Of a DNA stretch of 64,000 nucleotides, positions 17,403-24,496 are shown piece by piece (the stretch's first letter is position 1; the number at the start of each line of letters is the position of its first letter). The notes beneath the pieces were generated by a model. It was not told the DNA's origin, ran no database searches, and saw only the letters and a program-made list of their open reading frames with translations. The position numbers and the translations under genes are program-made. The stretch lies in contig BATO01000015.1 of the NCBI GenBank assembly GCA_000474255.1, forward strand, positions 42,720 through 106,719, in the 5' to 3' direction. This DNA comes from Aquipseudomonas alcaligenes MRY13-0052 (lineage in GTDB: Bacteria; Pseudomonadota; Gammaproteobacteria; Pseudomonadales; Pseudomonadaceae).

Positions 17403-17822
17403 TCACACTTCATCTCGTGCGACATATATATCCACACCAAGCCGATCGCATAGAGCCGTGTATTCACAGATTGAATTTACTATTTTCTGAAGCCTCAGAA
17501 TGTTTCCTTCAGTTGTTTCTCTTGAATAGCCGAAAACCTCCGATTCGCGAAGAATATCTTTTGAAAGCTCTGTCTTGATGCTTTCATCTATGGCTTCTTT
17601 ATTTTCGACGATAACTCTGAAATCTGAAAAAGATTCTATTTTCCCATCTGTCAGGTAGCGAATTAAGTACCCAAACTCGCTGACCGCAAGACGGTGCATA
17701 GAGAGACCTCCATACCCGTTAAAGGTCATGCCAATCTCCGTCATGAACTCTTGGACTTTGGCAGTACCCGGGCAGACTTTCTTCTTTGCTCTCAGGTTCC
17801 TGAATTTCTCCAGAACTCGCAC
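17403..17822 (-). CDS. Unrecognised 139-residue protein (cassette-like)
   Basis: Starts at a GTG at 17822 preceded by AAGGAGGAATC. Predicted mostly helical and basic at the N-terminus (RNLRAKKKVCPG), with no membrane segment and no motif I recognise. The segment LRLQKIVNSICEYTALCDRLGVDIYVARDE ends the protein. It is flanked by attC-like palindromes on both sides. Confidence 0.6.
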   Translation of the reverse strand: MRVLEKFRNLRAKKKVCPGTAKVQEFMTEIGMTFNGYGGLSMHRLAVSEFGYLIRYLTDGKIESFSDFRVIVENKEAIDESIKTELSKDILRESEVFGYSRETTEGNILRLQKIVNSICEYTALCDRLGVDIYVARDEV

Positions 17823-17835
17823 GATTCCTCCTTGT

Positions 17836-17893
17836 GCATAGCGTTTGAATTCACCGGCCGCCTATGGCGGTCCGGTGGAATGAATGGTTAACC
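17836..17893 (-). repeat. attC-like imperfect palindrome 2
   Basis: Arms CACCGGCCGCC (17852-17862) and GGCGGTCCGGTG (17866-17877) pair fully except for one extrahelical base, as in attC L'/L'' boxes. On the minus strand the site begins GGTTAACCATTCATTC, close to the 5' part of resistance-cassette attC sites, and ends TTCAAACGCTATGC. The core boxes are degenerate (5-6 of 7 positions). It overlaps the stop codon of the upstream gene. Confidence 0.45.
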
Positions 17894-18703
17894 AAGCTCA
17901 CGCTCCTGCGGTCGCTCGTCGGACGAAGCAGTGATCTCCACGATGGCAAAGCCGCGCGGGTCGTCGATAAAGTTGTCGGCGAACTCTTCCGGTGGATCCA
18001 GCACCCATCCAATGCGCTTATAAATCAGCTCAACAATGTCGCGGACTTGTCCTTTCAAGTTGGCACCCTCTTTGCCATTGCAAAAACGGTCTAAGAACTG
18101 AAAATGAGAGTCGTGATTTGCGCAAAGAGGTATTTTTGCTTCTTTGCAAAAAATTGGATTTCCTTGATGTATCGGAAAACCGTGCTGGTAGAGAGGCTGG
18201 CACGCCTTAATGCGCTTGACTGAGTATGACAGAGCGTCCGCAGCATCGAACAAAAGATACTGCGCGATATCTCCCGAGTGTGGCAGACCGCTATAGATAA
18301 TTGGTTTAACCCCACCCCGCTTGTAGACCGAATTACCAAAGCGGAACTGTATTGTCTTGATGTTCGCCAAGAACTCTAGCTGATGTGGTTCGATTGACCA
18401 GTAGTCATTCCCTTTCTTCGCCTGAACAAAGCAAGCCTTTGCTTGAACCAGCCTGCCAGCTGAGTCCAATTTTTTGTAAACATAAAGAACGTCACCAAGC
18501 TCGCACTTTTCACGCCCTGCTATAGCAGTTGGGTTTACGAAGAATGCGTAAGGGCGTTGATGTATGAACCCAGCTCGTACCTTCACGAGTGGCGTCTGAG
18601 CGATCTTTCCCGCCGCTGTAACGTAGCGTCGGACTATGTCTGGCTCAGTCCCTCCTGCGGCGATCGCAGCTGAAAGTTCACTATCAAGTTGCTGGGCTAT
18701 CAA
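17888..18703 (-). CDS. Unrecognised 271-residue protein with a possible degenerate nuclease core (cassette-like)
   Basis: Starts at a TTG at 18703 with TTGAGGAATC upstream, nearly the same leader as the next gene. The segment ELGDVLYVYKK followed by QAKACFVQAKKG could be a PD-(D/E)XK core with Gln in place of Glu (Q-x-K), a variant seen in some restriction-type nucleases; this is tentative. Cysteines occur at PIFCKEAKIPLCANHDSH. The C-terminus is acidic. No named family recognised. Confidence 0.6.
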   Translation of the reverse strand: MIAQQLDSELSAAIAAGGTEPDIVRRYVTAAGKIAQTPLVKVRAGFIHQRPYAFFVNPTAIAGREKCELGDVLYVYKKLDSAGRLVQAKACFVQAKKGNDYWSIEPHQLEFLANIKTIQFRFGNSVYKRGGVKPIIYSGLPHSGDIAQYLLFDAADALSYSVKRIKACQPLYQHGFPIHQGNPIFCKEAKIPLCANHDSHFQFLDRFCNGKEGANLKGQVRDIVELIYKRIGWVLDPPEEFADNFIDDPRGFAIVEITASSDERPQERELG

Positions 18704-18720
18704 GACGATTCCTCAAGGTA

Positions 18721-18784
18721 GCTGACGTTTGGTTAAGGGCCGGCTTTAGCCAGTCCCGAGTGAGCGAAGCGAGCGGCTTTAACC
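18721..18784 (-). repeat. attC-like imperfect palindrome 3
   Basis: On the minus strand it begins GGTTAAAGCCGCTC and ends GGCCCTTAACCAAACGTCAGC. The outer GGTTAA/TTAACC and inner GCCG/CGGC pair with unpaired bases between them. The end AAACGTCAGC resembles the AAACGTTAGGC-type 3' end of attC. It fills the gap between the SLATT-like gene and the next co-oriented gene. Confidence 0.4.
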
Positions 18785-18789
18785 TTTTA

Positions 18790-19509
18790 TTAGCCTGCTG
18801 GCCTTAAATATGGAGTAAGTATCTCTGTGATCCCAAGCATGTCGAGAATAAATACCGCCTCGAAGAAAATAAAAACACACGGGACCATATAGGGAATGCA
18901 GTAGGTGAAAAATGCACGCGCACGATGGTAAATTCTGGGGATGCCAGTTATGCAGTAATCTTCTTTCATTTCAAGCGAAGCAAGGGCGAAGTCAACGCGA
19001 GTATGATTTTCGGAGTCAGTGCTTATTAGGTTGTATTGCTCGTGATATTTATTTAGAGCGAAGACGCCGCCGGATGCTGCTGATTGCTTCATGTCCGTGC
19101 GTAGATTTCTTATTAATTCTTTTATCTTATCCCCGCACTCATTTAGCGCCTGGGATCTAACCTCGTACCTTGCGGTAGAATTTATCACTGAATAAACAAG
19201 AACGGCAACAGCTAAAAATATTTGCAGCATATTCAATGCTTTCGGTGCAAAAGCCAGTGATATATCAGAATTCTGCACTAGAGGTATAAATATTAGACCG
19301 AGTGAAAGTATTGTTGTTGTGAAAAACGAGAAATTGCTTTGCCGCTGAAGCCTGACAGATGCATTGAACCTGCATCGCGCAGTAACTCTCATGCTATTTA
19401 ACAGCTTCTCAGCTGGGTCAGTTACAGCTTTTTCTAATGGCTTAAGGCTGAGCAGCCAAGACAAAAATTCCAAAAACAACTCCAGGGCTCTATAGGTTTT
19501 AGTTTTCAT
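18790..19509 (-). CDS. SLATT-like membrane protein (cassette-like)
   Basis: 239 residues from the ATG at 19509 (MKTKTYRALELF); the upstream open frame is not coding-like. A charged helical lead with CRFNASVRLQRQSNFS precedes two close membrane helices (TTTILSLGLIFIPLV and MLQIFLAVAVLVYSVI). A cytoplasmic helix follows with ARYEVRSQALNECGDKIKELIRNLR. This two-helix plus cytoplasmic-helix layout resembles the SLATT family, membrane effectors often found with CD-NTases or reverse transcriptases. A further hydrophobic region is at the C-terminus. No CD-NTase or reverse transcriptase is adjacent here. Confidence 0.6.
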   Translation of the reverse strand: MKTKTYRALELFLEFLSWLLSLKPLEKAVTDPAEKLLNSMRVTARCRFNASVRLQRQSNFSFFTTTILSLGLIFIPLVQNSDISLAFAPKALNMLQIFLAVAVLVYSVINSTARYEVRSQALNECGDKIKELIRNLRTDMKQSAASGGVFALNKYHEQYNLISTDSENHTRVDFALASLEMKEDYCITGIPRIYHRARAFFTYCIPYMVPCVFIFFEAVFILDMLGITEILTPYLRPAG

Positions 19510-19713
19510 GAAGGCTAACCAAAAAGAGACAACGCATACGGGGTAATTATTTCCGCCACTTTTTCTGATAACGCGCCTTGCGCATCTACAACTCTCTGAT
19601 TGGCGTAGATGACGGGCTACAAACGCGCCATGAGGCCGGAGGCAAATGCAAAAGATTTTTGACACCGGCTTTCGTATCACCTGTACGTCCATACCGAAAG
19701 TATCAATGACACT

Positions 19714-20850
19714 TCATTCTACAATGCCCCTAAAGCTCGCCCGGTAATCGGTGGGCCTGAGGTGGACATGCAGGCTCAGGTCGCCTCGGAGAGTGAAAAG
19801 CCGAGCCCCATGCCTGAATTGAAATACCCGGTAGAGGTGGAATTGTTCACCTACTTCCTTAGAAAACTCGAGTTCGTTGTGGCTAACAAGGAATGACGAG
19901 CCTACCCCACCGTTGGTTGTCTTCACCTCAATGAAACGGTGATTTATCGCATCCTCGAATGACAGAATGTCGAAGCCTGCGCCGTCCCCATGGGTGTCGG
20001 ATACCCAGTCCAGTCGCTGAAATAGCTCCGGGTAGCCCGCAGCCATTAAGCGCTGCTGCTCGAACTCGATCACCCACTGCTCCCCTGCCCGACCGAGTTT
20101 CCGGTTGGCCTCATCACGCGCGGCGTAGTCGAGCTTTCGTGGCATCCGGCTTCGCATCTTGCTTGGACTTGGCACAACTGCTTCGCACTTGGGCGCGTCA
20201 ACAAGTGCTGCCAGGTAGGTTTTTTCGCCGGGAAGTTTCACTTCCTCCAATGCATCGACAATGGCACCGACCATTGGTTGATGCTTGAGGACATATGCCT
20301 GTACGGATTTACGTAGCAGTAACTGACTGTTGCCCCTGGGCTTGTAGCCATTGATATAGGGAAGCCCCAATGCATCGAGCACTGCACTGATATTCTGGTG
20401 TTTGAGTTCGACCGAAGACTTGCTACGGCCGTTGAGCAAGCGCCGCAGGACCTGGTTGTGCTCAGACTTGTTGTAGGCAACGCCCGCTGCCTCGGAGCGC
20501 AGCATCTCGAAGTAGTCTCGCACTGTCGCCTCGACCTCGGCCTCGGACCAGTCTTCGCCAATACGAATGATCGTGAACCCAAGGTTGCTGAGTGCCGAGA
20601 CGACGGTCGCCTCACCACCCGAGAAGCTGTCGGCAGTCAGCGGTCCCTGTTCAGGAAATTGCTTTCCAAAGGCTACGCCAGCGATGGCTTTCGAGTCGCA
20701 ATCGGTGCCGGTTTTCGCGTCGCGTACGAGAAAGTCACGCGATTTGCCGAAACCATAGCGCTTCAGAAACTTGGTGCGGCCAAGGTGAACGAACTCGTCG
20801 ATTGCAGACTGCACAGCGGCAGGACTTCGAAGCTGGGAGAGTTGAGACAT
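19714..20850 (-). CDS. ScoMcrA-like/DUF3883 probable restriction nuclease
   Basis: 378 residues from the ATG at 20850 (MSQLSQLRSP). Residues 1-110 resemble the N-terminal head domain of ScoMcrA-type enzymes: DSKAIAGVAFGKQF and then DSFSGGEATVVSALSNLGFTI. The C-terminal 120 residues are DUF3883, a PD-(D/E)XK nuclease: GRAGEQWVIEFEQQRL, GAGFDILSFE (Asp) and HRFIEVKTTNGG (E-x-K). Such proteins are linked to recognition and cleavage of modified DNA; whether this one needs modified DNA is not visible. It is divergent from the MazG-like gene, with about 134 bp between starts. Confidence 0.78.
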   Translation of the reverse strand: MSQLSQLRSPAAVQSAIDEFVHLGRTKFLKRYGFGKSRDFLVRDAKTGTDCDSKAIAGVAFGKQFPEQGPLTADSFSGGEATVVSALSNLGFTIIRIGEDWSEAEVEATVRDYFEMLRSEAAGVAYNKSEHNQVLRRLLNGRSKSSVELKHQNISAVLDALGLPYINGYKPRGNSQLLLRKSVQAYVLKHQPMVGAIVDALEEVKLPGEKTYLAALVDAPKCEAVVPSPSKMRSRMPRKLDYAARDEANRKLGRAGEQWVIEFEQQRLMAAGYPELFQRLDWVSDTHGDGAGFDILSFEDAINHRFIEVKTTNGGVGSSFLVSHNELEFSKEVGEQFHLYRVFQFRHGARLFTLRGDLSLHVHLRPTDYRASFRGIVE

Positions 20851-20984
20851 CAACAACCACGTCCTTATGTTGCGTGCCACATTACACAGCACTCCGACTC
20901 AAAGGTCGCAGAATGCTACTGCGATCACAACAGTCTTGCGCTCAAGTATGATTCCCGCAAACTGCCAGAACCAAGGATAACTTC

Positions 20985-21368
20985 GTGCCGATTGATGCTC
21001 CGCCTTCCCCTTCGCTCGTTGACACCACCCGATTGGCCGAAGCGCTCGGGCAATTCGCCGAGGCGCGCAACTGGGCGCAGTTTCACTCGCCGAAGAATCT
21101 AGCCATGGCCTTGGCTGGTGAGACAGGCGAGTTGATCGAGATCTTCCAGTGGATGACCGAGGAGCAGTCCATCACCGCGGCGCAGCGGCCTGAGACAGCG
21201 CAGGCCGTCCGCGACGAACTAGCCGACGTGATGATGTACCTAGTACGGCTGGCGGATGTCCTGGGCGTGGACCTCGACGAGGCCGTGCAAAACAAGCTTC
21301 GGCTGAATGGGCAGAAGTATCCGGTCGATAAGGCACGCAACACGAGCAAGAAGTACGACCAACTCTAA
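20985..21368 (+). CDS. MazG-like nucleotide pyrophosphohydrolase
   Basis: 127 residues from a GTG at 20985 with CCAAGGA upstream. The all-alpha NTP pyrophosphohydrolase signature is present: GETGELIEIFQW (metal-binding E-x-x-E) and DELADVMMYLVRLADVLG (E-x-x-D). It is closest to the short dCTPase/RS21-C6 type that hydrolyses (d)NTPs to NMP and pyrophosphate. The next gene starts 19 nt after its stop, so the two are probably co-translated. In a defence setting it could deplete or clean the dNTP pool. Confidence 0.88.
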   Translation: MPIDAPPSPSLVDTTRLAEALGQFAEARNWAQFHSPKNLAMALAGETGELIEIFQWMTEEQSITAAQRPETAQAVRDELADVMMYLVRLADVLGVDLDEAVQNKLRLNGQKYPVDKARNTSKKYDQL

Positions 21369-21387
21369 AGCCGGTAAGGAAGCCCGC

Positions 21388-23277
21388 GTGATCGTTTACG
21401 AAGCTACCAAGCAGCAGTTCCTTGAGGACACCGACAACGACGACATCGAGGATGTTATCCTCGCCCACTTCACCGCCCGCACAGGCAAGCGGGTTGGGCG
21501 ATCAGAGATAGAGTCGTGGAAAGGATCGCTCGGCTACATGGCCAAGGTTCTACGCGACGAGGCTCTACCGCCGGACACCGGCCTGGCTATCGAATTCCAC
21601 ATCCCGCAGTCATCCAAGCGCATCGACTTCACACTTACCGGCCATGACGAACTGGGTGGCAAGAATGCTGTGCTCGTCGAGCTCAAGCAGTGGAGTACGG
21701 CGAAGGCCACCAGCAAAGATGCCATCGTAGTAACCGCGCTCGGCAAGGGGCTCCGGGAGACCGTCCACCCCTCGTACCAAGCCTGGTCCTACGCCTCCCT
21801 CCTGGAAGGCTTCAACGAGGCTGTGTACGACCAGAGCATTGCCGTCAGGCCCTGCGCCTACCTTCACAACTACGTGCGTGACGGTGTCATCGACGCTTCG
21901 CATTATCAGCCCTATATCGAGAAAGCCCCGCTCTTTCTCAAGGGCAAGGACGAGCTAGAACAGCTACGAGCCTTTATCAGAAAGTACATCAAGTCCGGTG
22001 ACGACAAGGCCGTATTGTACGAGCTGGCGAATGGCAGGATCCGGCCCTCAAAAGCGCTCGCCGATTCGTTAAAAGGCCTCCTAAAGGGCAACCCTGAATT
22101 CGTGCTAATCGACGACCAAAAGGAGGTCTACGAGGCAGTTGTCGCCACCGCGAAGGCAGCGTCCTCCAAGCAGCCTCGAGTAGTCATCGTCGAGGGTGGG
22201 CCCGGTACCGGCAAGACGGTGCTAGCGATAAATCTTCTGGTGCACCTCACTTCGCTGGGGTTGGTCGGCAAATACGTATCGAAGAATGCTGCGCCGCGAA
22301 AGGTATACGAGACCAAACTGGTCGGTTCCATGACCCGCTCGCGGTTCTCACACATGTTCACTGGGTCCGGTGCATTCGTTGATGCTGAACCCAACACCTT
22401 TGACGTACTTATCGTAGATGAGGCCCATCGCCTTAACGAGAAGAGCGGACTGTATGGCAACCTGGGGGAGAACCAGGTCAAGGAGCTGATCGGCGCGTCC
22501 AAATGCACGGTTTTCTTCATCGATGAAGATCAACGCGTCACCCTGAGCGACGTGGGTAGCAAGCAAGCAATTCGCCAGTTCGCCGAGGCCAAGGGGGCCG
22601 TAGTCGAAGAGTACAACCTCGCCTCCCAGTTTCGTTGCAGCGGCTCGGATGGCTACCTCGCATGGCTGGACAACGTGCTCGATATCCGGCCGACCGCCAA
22701 TGATCGGCTCGAAGCCGGAGAGTACGATTTTCGGGTATTCGATACACCCGAGGCGCTGCATACGGCGATCGAAGCGCGCAATCACCAAAATAAGGCGCGT
22801 GTAGTAGCAGGATACTGCTGGCCATGGCGCAGCAAGAAGGATCCGATGGCCGATGACATCGTGATCGGCAACTACCGGCGGCAGTGGAACCTCAGCCAGG
22901 ACGGCAGCCTCTGGATCATCGCCGAGGAATCCATCGACCAAGTGGGCTGCATCCATACCTGCCAGGGGCTGGAGGTCGACTACATCGGCGTCATCATCGG
23001 ACCGGACCTGATTGTACGTAACGGCAAGGTCGTTACCTCCCCTGATCGGCGCGACAAGCAAGACCGCTCTATCCGTGGCTACAAGCAGCTCATGAAGACT
23101 CATCCTGATCTAGCAAAGCAGGAAACCGACCTAATCATCAAAAATACCTACCGCACGCTTATGACTCGGGGCATGAAGGGGTGCTACCTGTACTGCACGG
23201 ATGCAGAAACGGCTGAGTACTTTAGGGCTAGATTGGTGGAAGGCATTGAATTAAAGCTAGGGACCGGCGTGTCCTAG
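21388..23277 (+). CDS. PD-(D/E)XK nuclease-SF1 helicase fusion (DUF2075 type)
   Basis: 629 residues from a GTG at 21388 with GTAAGGAAG upstream. The N-terminal domain has KRIDFTLTG (Asp80) and AVLVELKQW (E98-x-K100), a PD-(D/E)XK nuclease core. The second half is the DUF2075 P-loop helicase domain: Walker A VEGGPGTGKTVLAINL near residue 270, Walker B VLIVDEAHRLNE, FFIDEDQRVTLSD, and VGCIHTCQGLEVDYIGVIIG as the late helicase motif. It is paired with the MazG-like gene. A nuclease-helicase plus nucleotide pyrophosphohydrolase is a plausible two-gene defence unit, but I cannot match it to a named system. Confidence 0.85.
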   Translation: MIVYEATKQQFLEDTDNDDIEDVILAHFTARTGKRVGRSEIESWKGSLGYMAKVLRDEALPPDTGLAIEFHIPQSSKRIDFTLTGHDELGGKNAVLVELKQWSTAKATSKDAIVVTALGKGLRETVHPSYQAWSYASLLEGFNEAVYDQSIAVRPCAYLHNYVRDGVIDASHYQPYIEKAPLFLKGKDELEQLRAFIRKYIKSGDDKAVLYELANGRIRPSKALADSLKGLLKGNPEFVLIDDQKEVYEAVVATAKAASSKQPRVVIVEGGPGTGKTVLAINLLVHLTSLGLVGKYVSKNAAPRKVYETKLVGSMTRSRFSHMFTGSGAFVDAEPNTFDVLIVDEAHRLNEKSGLYGNLGENQVKELIGASKCTVFFIDEDQRVTLSDVGSKQAIRQFAEAKGAVVEEYNLASQFRCSGSDGYLAWLDNVLDIRPTANDRLEAGEYDFRVFDTPEALHTAIEARNHQNKARVVAGYCWPWRSKKDPMADDIVIGNYRRQWNLSQDGSLWIIAEESIDQVGCIHTCQGLEVDYIGVIIGPDLIVRNGKVVTSPDRRDKQDRSIRGYKQLMKTHPDLAKQETDLIIKNTYRTLMTRGMKGCYLYCTDAETAEYFRARLVEGIELKLGTGVS

Positions 23278-23482
23278 TCGCTTCGAGCCGATCGCATCTA
23301 GAAGCAATCTCGTCGATAAGTTGCTTACCAACGCTCGATCCATGAGGTGTAGGTAGTCATTGATCATGAGGCTGGCGTCCACCCATACAGGAGATGCACC
23401 TAATCTCCAAATAGGCCTTTCATCCATAGCGGATCCCCAGGTTGCCCAGGGCAGCCTTAAAACATCGGCAGCCCTTCCTCAA

Positions 23483-24496
23483 TCAAAACCTCTTGGCGCT
23501 GCCGTTCATCTCGAACACCTGCTCACGGCCAACGCCTTCCTGAGGCAGGAAAAGCCCTTCCTTCCAGAGCGCCAGTATTTCCTGAGCTTGTTCAGGGAGC
23601 CAGTCCTCTACCCGCTCAGCTCCAGCCCCAACAACCACATCTAAAGGCCTCGCCCGGCCCAAATCCTGAAGCATCCTGTAGAGCCAGGTAGCAGGCCTTA
23701 GCTGGATGCTGTGATCGCGGTTGTACCGAAGCGGGATGTTGATACCCGTCGGATCGAGATCGCCGAAATATTCGGCACCAGCGCCCTCGACCTCAAGCAG
23801 AACCTCATCCAACGCGGTTCCCGTTGACGTGAACGCATTCCCACTGCCGTAAACGACCGCTGCATAACGGCCCGTTTCGACGTTCCAGGCGCCAAGGCTG
23901 GCAAAGGTGTGGTGATTTTCGATCACCAGCACAGGTCGACCAGAACGACCTGGGGATGGCCGATACGCAAGTGGCATATCGACCCTCTCAGCACCTATGA
24001 CAGCGAGGGGCAGACGCCCGCTGAAAAGCGACGAGCCCTTAACTCGGAGGTCGAGGAATTTCTCGTTGCCGAAGATATCCAGGGAGCGCTCCCGCATCGG
24101 AACCATCTGAAAGCATCCATCGCGCTGGATCAGCCACTCATTGATCACCTTGGCGGTCGCCTTCTCCGATTCGGTCAGGTTCATCCAAAACCCGAGCTCA
24201 GGGCGCCAGGAGATCGCTGCCCAGTCCATTTTGATGGCCGTGATTTTTTCGATATTCATCGTCACGAATCTAGGCATCGCCAGGGAGCCAAAGCTCTCGA
24301 AGCTGCGGGGTGCAGGAAGCTTCAGGAGTCCACGGTCTGCGGCTACGTGCAGAGCCTTAAGGATCAGGCTGTCGCGGTTAGGGTGTTCCTGTTGCTCAGG
24401 ATGCAGCTCCAGCCAAAGGGTGCGCAGGTAGAGGAGTTCTACACGCTTATTGCGACGCTTCTTAAGCACCTCAAAAAAGATTCCACGGTTAAACAC
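23483..24496 (-). CDS. jetD: Wadjet JetD (Toprim-containing)
   Basis: 337 residues, ATG at 24496, overlapping the jetC end by 8 nt. The C-terminal half is a Toprim fold: VLVIENHHTF (catalytic Glu near residue 191) and AEYFGDLDPTGINIPLRY (D-x-D near residue 246). The N-terminal half is a winged-helix-like region. In Wadjet, JetD is the nuclease subunit that cuts circular plasmid DNA after JetABC loop extrusion; that mechanism is known from the family. It is the last gene of jetABCD. Confidence 0.88.
   Translation of the reverse strand: MFNRGIFFEVLKKRRNKRVELLYLRTLWLELHPEQQEHPNRDSLILKALHVAADRGLLKLPAPRSFESFGSLAMPRFVTMNIEKITAIKMDWAAISWRPELGFWMNLTESEKATAKVINEWLIQRDGCFQMVPMRERSLDIFGNEKFLDLRVKGSSLFSGRLPLAVIGAERVDMPLAYRPSPGRSGRPVLVIENHHTFASLGAWNVETGRYAAVVYGSGNAFTSTGTALDEVLLEVEGAGAEYFGDLDPTGINIPLRYNRDHSIQLRPATWLYRMLQDLGRARPLDVVVGAGAERVEDWLPEQAQEILALWKEGLFLPQEGVGREQVFEMNGSAKRF

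Noticed and set aside
15114..19509. A complete integron
   Set aside because: The nearby integrase is a P4-type enzyme with DUF4102, not IntI, and no attI was seen; only cassette-like sites are claimed.
20398..21102. Plus-strand frame across the ScoMcrA-like gene and the divergent promoter gap
   Set aside because: It is opposite a gene with recognisable domains and overlaps the MazG-like gene.
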